NCBI RefSeq assembly: GCF_003244875.1
Contig: NZ_LXXZ01000054.1
Coordinates: forward strand, 59,041 to 123,040
Reading direction: 5' to 3'
From: Stenotrophomonas sepilia
GTDB taxonomy: Bacteria > Pseudomonadota > Gammaproteobacteria > Xanthomonadales > Xanthomonadaceae
Length of the DNA: 64,000 bases
The notes under the pieces were generated by a model that was given only the letters and a program-made list of their open reading frames with translations, was not told the DNA's origin and searched no databases. Below are positions 29,169-37,742 of this stretch, piece after piece. A program made the position numbers and the translations under genes. Numbering within the stretch: the first letter of the stretch is position 1; the number at the start of each line of letters is the position of its first letter.

Positions 29169-30173
29169 ATGGCCACCATCTACGACATCGCCAGGCACGT
29201 CGGCGTCTCCGCAGGCACGGTGTCACGGGCGCTTTCCCGGCCGGACAAGGTGCTGCCGGCCACCCGTGCGCGCATCGAGCAGGCCGCCGCCGCATTGGGC
29301 TATGTGCCCAACACGGTGGCCCGCACGCTCAAGACCCAGCGCAGCGGCAAGATCCTGGTCACCGTCCCGGACATCGCCAATCCGTTCTTCGCACAGATCC
29401 TGCAGGGTGCGGAGGAGGCCGCGCAGGCGGTCGGCTACGCGGTTCTGCTGGGCGATACCCAGCATCAACCCGATCGTGAGGAGCGCTACGCACAGATGCT
29501 CCGGCGCAACGAGGCCGACGGCATGATCGTGCTGGGCCATCGCCTGCCACCGACCGCGCGCGAAATCGTCGAGCAGCGCGGCGCAGCTGCGCCGGTGGTC
29601 AATGGATGTGAGTTCGACCCCGCACTGGGCATCCCCAGCGTCCATATCGACAACGCGGCCGCCGCACGCGCGGTGATGGAGCACCTGTACGGCCTGGGGC
29701 ACGAACGGATCGCCGTGGTCGGCGGGCCACCTGACAACCCCCTGCACCAGCAGCGGCTGGAAGGGGTCCGGGCCGCCGGCAAGGCGCGGGGTCGCCTGCG
29801 CCAGCTGAGCATCGTGCCCGGGGACTTTTCCGTTGAGTCCGGGAATGCGGCGGTGATGGCGCTGCTGGACGGCACGCCCGTGCCGACCGCGGTGTTCTGC
29901 TTCAGCGACCAGATGGCACTGGGGGCACTGGCGGCCTGTCGCGACCGGGGCATCCGCGTTCCGGAAGCGCTCTCCATCGTCGGCTTCGACGACCTGGCCT
30001 CTTCGCGTTATCTCACCCCGCCGCTGACGACCATCCGGCAGCCGATGCGTGAAATCGGCGAGCGCGCGGTCAACCTGCTGCTCGCCATCATCGAACAGAT
30101 CGATGTACCGCTTCAGCAGACGCTGGAGTTCAGCTTCATGCTGCGCGGTTCGACAGCGGCGCCTCGGTGGTAG
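29169..30173 (+). CDS. LacI-family transcriptional repressor of the sugar locus
   Basis: 334 residues. The HTH is ATIYDIARHVGVSAGTVSRA with the hinge region LGYVPNTVARTLKTQRSG. The ligand-binding domain has ILVTVPDIANPFFAQILQG and ends in VGFDDLASSRYLTPPLTTIR, as in LacI/PurR proteins. ATG 29169 is used because the HTH starts there. It is divergent from the isomerase gene, with an operator between. Two identical operators, one before each arm, mark the whole block 20.4-30.2 kb as its probable regulon. Confidence 0.92.
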   Translation: MATIYDIARHVGVSAGTVSRALSRPDKVLPATRARIEQAAAALGYVPNTVARTLKTQRSGKILVTVPDIANPFFAQILQGAEEAAQAVGYAVLLGDTQHQPDREERYAQMLRRNEADGMIVLGHRLPPTAREIVEQRGAAAPVVNGCEFDPALGIPSVHIDNAAAARAVMEHLYGLGHERIAVVGGPPDNPLHQQRLEGVRAAGKARGRLRQLSIVPGDFSVESGNAAVMALLDGTPVPTAVFCFSDQMALGALAACRDRGIRVPEALSIVGFDDLASSRYLTPPLTTIRQPMREIGERAVNLLLAIIEQIDVPLQQTLEFSFMLRGSTAAPRW

Positions 30174-30322
30174 CGCAGGCGAGGCAGGGCAGTCGGAGCA
30201 GGGCGGCCGGCCCGCGCGTTGTGCCGCGACCTTGATCCCGAATTGACGCAAAGCTGTCAGACTCATCGCAGGCAGCCCGGCAAGGGCCGTGGCAGCAGGT
30301 GCGATCGCGCAAGGGGGGGGCA

Positions 30323-31375
30323 ATGCCATTCTTCACCGATTCGGCGGAAGGCGCGGTCGAAGGCATTGGCGCGGCACGTCGCATCGGCTGGATGCGTTTC
30401 GTCGGCAATGGACTGGGGGCAATCCCCATCGCTTCGATCATCCTCGAGCGCCACGATGGGCCGCTGGCGTGGGTCCTGCTGCTGCTCAACGCGCTGGCGT
30501 GGCCTGCGCTGGCATTGATGCTGACCCAGCGCTCCGGCCAGCCCGCGCTCGTCCAGTTCCGCTGCATGGTGGCCGACTCCTTTTTCGGTGGTGGCTGGAT
30601 CGCCTTCATGGCGTTGAGCGCGGTGCCCAGTGCACTGTTCGCCGCACTGCTGGTGGCCGACAAGATCGCTGCCGGTGGCGTTCGCCTGGCGATGCGCGCC
30701 ACGCTGGCCCTGATGCTGGGCTTCGCGCTCACCTGGTGGGCGCTCGGCTTCCCTTACCAGCCGGTCACCTCGCAGCGCACGATCGTGCTGAGTGTCCCGT
30801 TCCTGTTCGTGTATGGCATCGGCCTGAGCATTCTCAGCTGGCAGCTGGCGCGCCGGGTCAAATCGCAGAACCGCCAGCTGCAACGTCTCAGCCGGATGGA
30901 CCCGCTGGTCGAACTGGCCAATCGTGGCTTCCTGATCCTGCGTGCGCAGCAGGCGCTGGACCGGGCACAGGGCCAGGGCGGGTTTGCCTGCCTGCTGATG
31001 CTCGATGTGGACGACTTCAAGCGCATCAATGACTCGCATGGCCACCGCGCCGGTGACGAGGTGCTGCGGCATATCGCGGCGACATTGCGCACCGTTGCCC
31101 GCCCAGGTGATACGCCCGCGCGGCTGGGGGGCGATGAGTTCGTCGTGCTGCTGCGCGACTGCGCGCCCGTCGATGCAATGCAGGTGGCCGAGCGGGTGCG
31201 CCTGCACCTGCTCGAGGCTGCGCGGCAGGCCACGCCGGGGGTGGAATTCAGCGTCAGTATCGGCATTGCGGCCACGCCGCGTGGCGGCAGTGTCGAGGAC
31301 TGGTTGGCACTGGCCGACCGCGCGCTGTACCACGCCAAGCGCCAGGGCAAGAACACCGCCAGCTACGGCGAGTGA
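30323..31375 (+). CDS. MASE2-type membrane diguanylate cyclase
   Basis: 350 residues. The N-terminal half has several membrane segments and looks like a MASE2 sensor domain. The C-terminal GGDEF domain carries LARLGGDEFVVLLRD with the active motif GGDEF near 269-273, RMDPLVELANRG at its start and FSVSIGIAATPRGG, so it should make cyclic di-GMP. No EAL domain. ATG 30323 follows a G-rich AAGGGGGGG site. It stands alone between the LacI gene and the AI-2E family gene. Confidence 0.88.
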   Translation: MPFFTDSAEGAVEGIGAARRIGWMRFVGNGLGAIPIASIILERHDGPLAWVLLLLNALAWPALALMLTQRSGQPALVQFRCMVADSFFGGGWIAFMALSAVPSALFAALLVADKIAAGGVRLAMRATLALMLGFALTWWALGFPYQPVTSQRTIVLSVPFLFVYGIGLSILSWQLARRVKSQNRQLQRLSRMDPLVELANRGFLILRAQQALDRAQGQGGFACLLMLDVDDFKRINDSHGHRAGDEVLRHIAATLRTVARPGDTPARLGGDEFVVLLRDCAPVDAMQVAERVRLHLLEAARQATPGVEFSVSIGIAATPRGGSVEDWLALADRALYHAKRQGKNTASYGE

Positions 31376-31491
31376 GCGCGCGTGGGGACGGCACGGCTGC
31401 CGCCGAACGCAGATGAAATGCCCATTCATCCTGCACGCGGAATCAGCACGCCAATCCTCTACCATGGGCCACCCCGCCCGGACGCGCTCCC

Positions 31492-32517
31492 ATGCAAGAC
31501 GCTCTCGTTGCCCAGCCCAAGCCCCCCATCCCAAGGATCGCGGCATGGCTGATGATGCTGCTGGGCATGTGGCTGGCGCTGAAACTGGGCCTGGTGGTCA
31601 CCCTGCTGTCCGGCCTGCTGGTGTTCCAGCTGACCCACCTGCTGGCCTCCACCGTGGAAGGCAGGCTGCCGCCGGGACGCGCACGGGCGATCGCAGTGAT
31701 CGTGCTGTCGGCGATCATCATCAGTGCGCTGGTGCTGGCCGGGATCGGCGTGGCCTCGTTCTTCCGCAACGAGACCGGTGGCCCGGACGCTTTGCTGGCG
31801 CGCCTGATGGAGATCCTCAACACCTCGCGGCACCAGGTGCCGGCGCTGCTGCAACCCTACATTCCCGAAGACATGCCAGCGCTGCGCGCGGCGCTGAACG
31901 ACTGGGCCGCCGAGCATCAGCGCCAGCTGGGCGTGGCCGGTACCTCGGTGGTCCAGGTGGGTGTGCGCGTACTGATCGGCATGGTGCTGGGTGCGATGAT
32001 CGCACTGTATGACGAGCTGCCGCTGCCGAAGATGGGTCCGCTGGCGCAGGAGCTGGTCGGGCGCACCAGCCGCCTGGCCACCGCGTTCCGTCAGGTGGTG
32101 TTCGCGCAGGTGAAGATCTCGCTGCTCAACACCGTGTTCACCGCGATCTTCCTGCTGGGCGTGCTGCCGTTGTTCGGCGTGCACCTGCCGCTGTCCAAGA
32201 CCCTGGTGCTGATCACCTTCCTGGCCGGCCTGCTGCCGGTGGTGGGTAACATCATCTCCAACACGATCATCACCATCGTCGCACTGTCGGTCTCGTTCTA
32301 TGTGGCGGTGGCGGCGCTGCTGTACCTGATCGTGATCCACAAGCTGGAGTACTTCCTCAACGCGCGCATTGTGGGTGGCGAAATCCAGGCGCGGGCCTGG
32401 GAGCTGCTGCTGGCCATGCTGGTGATGGAGGCGGCCTTCGGCCTGCCGGGCCTGGTCGCCGCGCCGGTGTTCTATGCCTACGTGAAGCGCGAACTGGTCG
32501 ACCAGCGCTGGATCTGA
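31492..32517 (+). CDS. AI-2E family transporter (PerM/UPF0118)
   Basis: 341 residues with about seven or eight membrane segments. The N-terminal helix pair (AAWLMMLLGMWLALKLGLVV), the large loop with LLQPYIPEDMPALRAAL, and the end GLPGLVAAPVFYAYVKREL are typical for this family. Members export small molecules or act in ion/proton transport; a true AI-2 role is not shown here. Single gene; ATG 31492. Confidence 0.82.
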   Translation: MQDALVAQPKPPIPRIAAWLMMLLGMWLALKLGLVVTLLSGLLVFQLTHLLASTVEGRLPPGRARAIAVIVLSAIIISALVLAGIGVASFFRNETGGPDALLARLMEILNTSRHQVPALLQPYIPEDMPALRAALNDWAAEHQRQLGVAGTSVVQVGVRVLIGMVLGAMIALYDELPLPKMGPLAQELVGRTSRLATAFRQVVFAQVKISLLNTVFTAIFLLGVLPLFGVHLPLSKTLVLITFLAGLLPVVGNIISNTIITIVALSVSFYVAVAALLYLIVIHKLEYFLNARIVGGEIQARAWELLLAMLVMEAAFGLPGLVAAPVFYAYVKRELVDQRWI

Positions 32518-32679
32518 CGCGGCGGGGCATGACGTATTTGTCCCGATTCGAGCGTCCGCGCGGCCTTGTCGGTGCGTTCGCGGCGCGCACGGTGTACCCA
32601 CGGCCACGGTTGGCCCGTTAGCGGCTTGGCGCCTGTGCAGGCGGCCGCTACAGTGTTCCGCACGACAGGGGAAATGTGC

Positions 32680-34422
32680 ATGGCCCGCAAGGCGTCGCCC
32701 ATCGGATTGCGGACCTGGGTCTGGATCCTGGCCGGGCTGTTCGTAGTCTGTACGCTGCCGCTGATGGCCATCGCACTGGTGCAGGGCACGCTGCGCTTCA
32801 CCGCCGCCGAGGACAACCTGGTCAGCCTGCGCCGGCTGCAGCAGACCTTCGACCTGGCCAACCGGGTGTCGGCCGAGCGCGGCCCAGCCAACAGCCTGCT
32901 GGGAGTCAATACGGCCGATGCGGCCGAACAGGCGCGGCTGGCCGCGCAGCTGGCGGTTGCGCGCAAGCGGGTCGACACCGCCCTGCTGCAACTGGACACC
33001 GTGTTCAAGGCCGATCCGGGCGTGGTCGACGAACATGGGCTGCTGGCCGACGCGCAACGTCGCCTGCAGTCGGCGCGGGCCGCGGTGGACCAGGTGGCGG
33101 CACAGCCGCACGAAGTGCGCCGGGTGGAAGACGTGGAGCGCGCGATCAGCAGCATGTTCGCCGTGGTCGATCGCCTGCACGTGCTGACCTCGGCGCAGAT
33201 CAGCGTGCTGGTCAGTGCCGACCGCGAAGCGGCGATCCCGGCGATGCAGGGCCAGGTGCTGATCGACCTGCGCGAGCATGGCGGCCGCCTGGCCTCGAAC
33301 GTGATGGCGCCGGTGGCGGTACCGGGGGCCTGGCGTGACGAACAGGTGCGGGCGGCATTGCAGACCGAAGGCCGCCTGCTGGAACTGTGGCGGCTGGCAG
33401 GCAGCCATGAAGCCGTGTTCCGCAGCGATCCGACGCTGTCCTGGCATTGGGACATGGCACGCCGCCAGTTCTTCGGCGAATCGCTGCCGATGATCGAACA
33501 GCTGATCGAAGATGGACGGCGTGGCGTGCCGCCGCCGTGGACCGCCGCCGAGTTCACCACGCGCTACGTACCGACCCTGCGGTCGCTGGAAGCGCTGCGT
33601 GACGGTTACCTGAGCGTGTCCATCGCCCGTTTCGAGCGCACCCGCAACCGCGAAGCGACGCGCCTGGTGGTGCTGGTGGCGACCGTGCTTGGCACGCTGG
33701 TGGTGCTCGGCGTGGCGCTGCGCATTGCCCATCTGCAGATCCTGCGGCCGCTGCTGCAGGCACAGAAGCAGGTGATCCAGATCGCCTCGGAAGCGCCCGG
33801 CCCGGAACAGCACGTGACCCACCCGCTGGCCGAGATGCAGCGCCTGTTCGATGCCATCGAAGTGCTGCGCGAGAAGTCGCGCGAGCGCTCGGCGTTGACC
33901 AGCGAGCTGCGCCAGCTGGCCGGCACCGATGAACTGACCGGGTTGTTGAACCGGCGCGCGCTGGACCAGAGGGTGCAGCAGCGCCATGCCGACGGTGGCA
34001 CCAGCGCGGTGGTGATCCTGCTTGACATCGATCGCTTCAAGGCCATCAACGATGGCCATGGGCATGCTGCTGGCGACCAGGTGCTGGTGCAGGTGGCACA
34101 GCTGCTGCAGCGCCACCTGCGCCGCAGCGACAGCATCGCCCGCTACGGTGGCGAGGAATTCCTGGTGCTGCTCGCCGACGGCGATCTGGCCGGCGGCCGC
34201 CAGTTGGCCGAGTCGCTGCGCGTGGCCATGCGGCAGCTGGACATCGCACTGGCCGGAGGCAACGTACTGCGGGTCACTGCCAGCTTCGGCGTAGCCGAGG
34301 GGGGCACCGATGCGCTGGGCTGGCGCACCCTGCTGCGTGCCGCCGACGCGGCCATGTACCAGGCCAAGGCGCAGGGCCGCGACCGCGTGCGGGTGGCCGG
34401 CGGCGGCCGCAACGCACGTTGA
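32680..34422 (+). CDS. Diguanylate cyclase with a periplasmic sensor domain
   Basis: 580 residues. One membrane helix near the N-terminus (WVWILAGLFVVCTLPLMAIA), a helical periplasmic domain of about 280 residues, a second helix (LVVLVATVLGTLVVLGVALR), a coiled linker and a C-terminal GGDEF domain (GTDELTGLLNRRALD; active motif YGGEEF near 489-494; ITASFGVAEGG-like end VTASFGVAEGG). GGEEF is a catalytic variant. ATG 32680 has AGGGGA 7 bases upstream; ATG 32674 is too close to it. Converges with the thioesterase gene. Confidence 0.87.
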   Translation: MARKASPIGLRTWVWILAGLFVVCTLPLMAIALVQGTLRFTAAEDNLVSLRRLQQTFDLANRVSAERGPANSLLGVNTADAAEQARLAAQLAVARKRVDTALLQLDTVFKADPGVVDEHGLLADAQRRLQSARAAVDQVAAQPHEVRRVEDVERAISSMFAVVDRLHVLTSAQISVLVSADREAAIPAMQGQVLIDLREHGGRLASNVMAPVAVPGAWRDEQVRAALQTEGRLLELWRLAGSHEAVFRSDPTLSWHWDMARRQFFGESLPMIEQLIEDGRRGVPPPWTAAEFTTRYVPTLRSLEALRDGYLSVSIARFERTRNREATRLVVLVATVLGTLVVLGVALRIAHLQILRPLLQAQKQVIQIASEAPGPEQHVTHPLAEMQRLFDAIEVLREKSRERSALTSELRQLAGTDELTGLLNRRALDQRVQQRHADGGTSAVVILLDIDRFKAINDGHGHAAGDQVLVQVAQLLQRHLRRSDSIARYGGEEFLVLLADGDLAGGRQLAESLRVAMRQLDIALAGGNVLRVTASFGVAEGGTDALGWRTLLRAADAAMYQAKAQGRDRVRVAGGGRNAR

Positions 34423-34431
34423 GGATACGCA

Positions 34432-34938
34432 TCAACCGATGCGCGCATGCACGCGCCGCAGCGTGCGCGCGATCATCCGCCTCGCGATGGGACGCGGCAC
34501 CGAGAGACCGCGCCAGCGCAGCGCACCCACCCGGAAGGTGGCGCTGGCGGTGGCCAGTACCTTGCCGGCCGGGTCAGTCAGCCAGCCACGGGTGAAGGCG
34601 ATGCTGCCCTTGCTGTGCTCGACTTCGCCCCAGCCGATGATCCGCCCCGGCCGTGCCGGGTTGACGAAACTGGTCTTGGATTCCACCGTGACCGCGATGC
34701 GGTTGGCTGGCAGGGTGGCGTAGATCGCCGGCCCCATGCAGTCGTCCAGCATCGCTGACAGGAATCCGCCCTGCACGTTGCCCATCGGATTGGTGAGCAC
34801 CGTCCCGGCGTCGAACTCGACCTGGATGCGACGCAGTGCATCGTCATAGCCGACGAAGCGCCAGCCGAGCAGGGTGCCGGCCTGGGAACGTGGAAGATTA
34901 CCGTTGACCACGCTGTAGAAGATCGATTCGGGGTTCAT
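34432..34938 (-). CDS. PaaI-type hotdog thioesterase
   Basis: 168 residues with the hotdog fold pattern: NPMGNVQGGFLSAMLDDCMG (the Asp/Gln region of PaaI thioesterases), VTVESKTSFVNPARPGRIIG and SIAFTRGWLTDPAGKVLATA. It probably hydrolyses acyl-CoA thioesters. ATG 34938 is used; the long in-frame upstream extension crosses the neighbouring gene. 32 bases separate it from the membrane-protein gene on the same strand, so the two may be cotranscribed. Confidence 0.85.
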   Translation of the reverse strand: MNPESIFYSVVNGNLPRSQAGTLLGWRFVGYDDALRRIQVEFDAGTVLTNPMGNVQGGFLSAMLDDCMGPAIYATLPANRIAVTVESKTSFVNPARPGRIIGWGEVEHSKGSIAFTRGWLTDPAGKVLATASATFRVGALRWRGLSVPRPIARRMIARTLRRVHARIG

Positions 34939-34970
34939 GGCGGAGCCTCGTGGGGAGGGGGCAAGGGAAC

Positions 34971-35408
34971 TCACCGGGACAGTGACAGCACGGCCAGCGC
35001 GAGGCCGAGGAGCGACAGCAGCACCACGACCGCGCCGGTGGATACCGGGGTACGCGCACCGGTGCGTCGCCGCACGCCGAAGGCGACCAGCACCGGGGGC
35101 GCGGTGGCGACCAGGCAGAACAACTGGAACGCCAGCAGCTGTGGCAGCGCGAAGTGACCACCGAAGAAGATCAACCAGGCCAGCATCACGCCGGCACCGG
35201 CCAGTGCGATCCACCCGGCGCCGACCACGCGGATGAGTGCCATCAGCAGCACCTGCATGCGCGGTTCGATCTCCGCCCACGACATGCCCACGGCCTGCGC
35301 GTGGTAGGGCATGAAGTCGGAACGTTTCAGATAGGCCGCAGCAAACAGCGAGACAATGAAGAACGCCAACAGGTAGCAGCCGAACGCGAGCCAGGCGAAC
35401 AGATCCAT
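34971..35408 (-). CDS. Small membrane protein of unknown function
   Basis: 145 residues with four predicted membrane segments (FAWLAFGCYLLAFFIVSLFA; LMALIRVVGAGWIALAGAGV; QLLAFQLFCLVATAPPVLVA; VVVLLSLLGLALAVLSL). I recognise no family with confidence. ATG 35408 is the first start that gives a membrane segment at the N-terminus. It is upstream of the thioesterase gene in the same direction. Confidence 0.65.
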   Translation of the reverse strand: MDLFAWLAFGCYLLAFFIVSLFAAAYLKRSDFMPYHAQAVGMSWAEIEPRMQVLLMALIRVVGAGWIALAGAGVMLAWLIFFGGHFALPQLLAFQLFCLVATAPPVLVAFGVRRRTGARTPVSTGAVVVLLSLLGLALAVLSLSR

Positions 35409-35694
35409 GTGGAGGCCGTGCGGTTGGGGGAGGAGTCGCCGCGTGCACGCCGGCTGCCATGCCGGTCGTGCCACGGGGTTGCGCGATTCTCGGGCACGCC
35501 CCTGTTAGCTGGGTGTAGTGCTCCGCAGGGGCGTTCCTCTATCTGCCTTTAACGTAAGCATGGTGGTGTGGAGTGCGTCACGCATGGACCATGCGCCGTA
35601 TCTCGTTTCCCGTGAAGAGGCCGCAAGTGCTCATGCACTTTCCGGTCACCGCTCTGCGCAGACGCTGGGCGTCCCTCCGATCAAGGACCGCGCC
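35409..35694. other. Intergenic region between divergent genes
   Basis: About 286 bases between the membrane-protein gene and the pyridoxamine oxidase-like gene. Upstream in-frame starts for the latter exist (ATG 35584) but the residues they would add look unconserved. A promoter pair is expected; no clear repeat or hairpin was seen. Confidence 0.4.
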
Positions 35695-36126
35695 GTGACC
35701 CAGCTCACCCTCCCAGAACTTGCCAAGAAAATGGCCGGCATCGATTTCACGATGCTGCAGACCCGCGCCGGTGGAGAAATTGCCGGTCGCCCCATGAGCA
35801 ACAACGGTGACGTGGACTATGACGGTGACAGCTGGTTCTTCACCATGGAAGACACCGACATGGTGCGCGAGATCGAGGCTGACCCCACCGTCGCACTGGG
35901 TTTCTCCGGCAGCAAGTCGCTGCTGGGCAAGCCGCCGCTGTTCGTGCACGTGCAGGGAAGGGCGGCGCTGGTGCGCGATCGGGCCACGATGCGCGAGCAC
36001 TGGGTGAAGGACCTGGAACGGTGGTTCGAACAGGGAGTGGATACACCGGGACTGGTACTGATCCATGTGCGCGCCAGCCGTATCCACTACTGGGATGGCG
36101 AGGACGAGGGCGAAATCACAACCTGA
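35695..36126 (+). CDS. Pyridoxamine 5'-phosphate oxidase-like general stress protein
   Basis: 143 residues with the split-barrel FMN-binding pattern: ELAKKMAGIDFTMLQTR, RPMSNNGDVDYDGDSWFFTM, DPTVALGFSG and GLVLIHVRASRIHYW. It resembles general stress protein 26-type flavoproteins. GTG 35695 is preferred because AAGGA lies about 8 bases upstream and the conserved domain begins there; ATG 35584 would add 37 residues. Cytoplasmic, substrate unknown. Confidence 0.82.
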   Translation: MTQLTLPELAKKMAGIDFTMLQTRAGGEIAGRPMSNNGDVDYDGDSWFFTMEDTDMVREIEADPTVALGFSGSKSLLGKPPLFVHVQGRAALVRDRATMREHWVKDLERWFEQGVDTPGLVLIHVRASRIHYWDGEDEGEITT

Positions 36127-36220
36127 TCCCGGCGCGGGGAGGCCGGCGGCAACGCGGCCGTTGCGCGCCGCGCCCGGGCTTTGCCATCCTCCCTGCTGTT
36201 TTCCGTACCGTGGAGTTCCA

Positions 36221-36802
36221 ATGCGCCCTGCCTCCTGGCTGATCCTGGCCCTGCTGCCTGCCCTGGCGGCGGCGCAGCCTGCACGTGCACCGAAGGCCAG
36301 CGCACAGGCGCAGGACCCTTTCAGTGAGTTGTTCGATACCGCCTGCATGCAGCACATCGGCGCACCGGCGCGGTTGCAGTCGTTGATGGAATCCAACGGG
36401 CTGTCACCCCTGCAGCCTGCCGAGGCGGCAACGTTGCTGCAGGGGCAGTCGGGCGTGGCCTGGATGGTGCCGCTGGCCAGCGGCCGCTATGCGGTCAGCT
36501 GGGCTGACGATGGCACGTGTACGGTCTACGCCGAAAAGGCCGACGCGGCGGTCGTGCAGAAGGGCTTTGCCCGGTTGGTGCAGGCGGCGCCGACGCCGTT
36601 GCAGGCGCGCTCGCTGCCAGGCCGTGGGCCGTTGTCGGCGGACCAGGTGGCGATCCAGTACGGCTGGGCCACGCCCGGGCAGGCCAAGCTGCAGGTGCGT
36701 TTCCGGCTGGTCACGCGGCAGGCGGCCGAGGCCGGCGTGCAGGCGATGGCCTCGGTGACGCCGGGCGAAGCGATGCTGGAGCAGGCTGCACCCAGCCGGT
36801 AA
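36221..36802 (+). CDS. Exported protein of unknown function
   Basis: 193 residues with a clear Sec signal (PASWLILALLPALAAAQPA, cleavage near AAA-QP). The mature domain has FDTACMQHIGAP, GVAWMVPLASGRYAVSWADD and QYGWATPGQAKLQVRF, likely a small periplasmic alpha/beta domain with conserved Cys pairs (Cys in DTACM and GTCTV). No catalytic motif recognised. ATG 36221 gives the signal. Single gene. Confidence 0.65.
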   Translation: MRPASWLILALLPALAAAQPARAPKASAQAQDPFSELFDTACMQHIGAPARLQSLMESNGLSPLQPAEAATLLQGQSGVAWMVPLASGRYAVSWADDGTCTVYAEKADAAVVQKGFARLVQAAPTPLQARSLPGRGPLSADQVAIQYGWATPGQAKLQVRFRLVTRQAAEAGVQAMASVTPGEAMLEQAAPSR

Positions 36803-36871
36803 CGCTGGCCCCGCGCCGCGCAGGCTGCCCAGGCCCGCGATTCAGCCTTTCACGCAGGTTGTGATATATCG

Positions 36872-36883
36872 TTTATCGATAAA
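36872..36883. promoter_or_regulatory. Palindromic operator upstream of DUF2975/HTH pair
   Basis: TTTATCGATAAA is a perfect 12-bp palindrome, preceded by a related half (ATATATCG). It lies 43 bases before the DUF2975 gene and is AT-rich in a GC-rich context, which suggests a binding site, probably for the 74-residue HTH protein of the same operon. Confidence 0.6.
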
Positions 36884-36926
36884 TCCATCCCGGGGGCGGC
36901 GAGGCCGCCCCAATGCCGGAGGCCGC

Positions 36927-37475
36927 TTGACCGCTCGTCCCGCCCGCGCCAGACCCGCGCGAGGCTTGTTCACCCTGGCCCAGGCCGCCGTCCAGGCCGT
37001 CCGGGCGATGTGCTGGCTGGGCATCCTGGCCGCACTGCTGGCCGTGCCGCTGGTCGCGCACGACCGTCGCTGGCTGCTCGACAGCGTCCACGATGGCGCT
37101 GCCGCTGCTGCACACGGCAACGCGCTGTTCCTGCACTTCTGCCTGGGGCTGGCTGCGATCGTCGCGCTGCTGGTGCTGTGCCTGCTGTTCCTGCGCCATC
37201 TGCTGCGGCTGCTGAAATCGGCGGCGCGCGAAAGGCCGTTCACCCACGCCAATGCGCAGCGCCTGCAACGGATGGCGTGGCTGATGCTGGCGATGGAGCT
37301 GCTGTCGATCCTGATCGGCGCCTACGCGGCCTGGATGGGCCCGGACTTCAGCTGGATGGAGGTGGGCGGCGGCATGTCGATCACCGGGCTGGTGGCGGTG
37401 ATGATGCTGTTCGTGCTCGCACGCGTCTTCGCCGTGGGCGCGGCGATGCGCGATGACCTCGACGGTGTCATCTGA
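36927..37475 (+). CDS. DUF2975 membrane protein
   Basis: 182 residues with four membrane segments (AMCWLGILAALLAVPLVA; FCLGLAAIVALLVLCLLFLR; MAWLMLAMELLSILIGAYAA; SITGLVAVMMLFVLARVFAV), plus the segment FTHANAQRLQRMAW and the end VGAAMRDDLDGVI typical of DUF2975 proteins. TTG 36927 is chosen since GGAGG lies 6 bases upstream; the in-frame GTG 36861 starts next to the palindromic operator. Its stop overlaps the HTH gene (TGATG). DUF2975 proteins are usually paired with a YozG-like regulator, as here. Confidence 0.78.
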   Translation: MTARPARARPARGLFTLAQAAVQAVRAMCWLGILAALLAVPLVAHDRRWLLDSVHDGAAAAAHGNALFLHFCLGLAAIVALLVLCLLFLRHLLRLLKSAARERPFTHANAQRLQRMAWLMLAMELLSILIGAYAAWMGPDFSWMEVGGGMSITGLVAVMMLFVLARVFAVGAAMRDDLDGVI

Positions 37476-37699
37476 TGGCAATCGTCATCACCCTGGACCG
37501 CGTGCTGCAGGAACGGGGCATGACCCTGTCCGAGCTGGCCGGGCGCATCGACATCACCCTGGCGAACCTGTCGATCCTGAAGACCGGCAAGGCGCGCGCC
37601 ATCCGCTTTTCCACGCTGGATGCGATCTGCCGGGAGCTGCAATGCACGCCTGGCGACCTGCTCGGGTACGACCCGTCGCACACGCAGGACGCAGACTGA
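37475..37699 (+). CDS. XRE/YozG-like small DNA-binding regulator
   Basis: 74 residues, almost entirely one helix-turn-helix domain: LDRVLQERGMTLSELAGRID, then ITLANLSILKTGKARAIRFS and CTPGDLLGYDP. Overlaps the DUF2975 stop, as is usual for this pair. It probably binds the palindrome at 36872-36883. Confidence 0.85.
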   Translation: MAIVITLDRVLQERGMTLSELAGRIDITLANLSILKTGKARAIRFSTLDAICRELQCTPGDLLGYDPSHTQDAD

Positions 37700-37742
37700 G
37701 TGTTTGTTCTTCTCCCTTACCTACTGACGAAACGGACCTGAA

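Noticed and set aside
31459..34116. A very long minus-strand open frame opposite the AI-2E and cyclase genes
   Set aside because: It crosses two genes and an intergenic region and has a His/Gln-rich antisense composition; no domain is seen.
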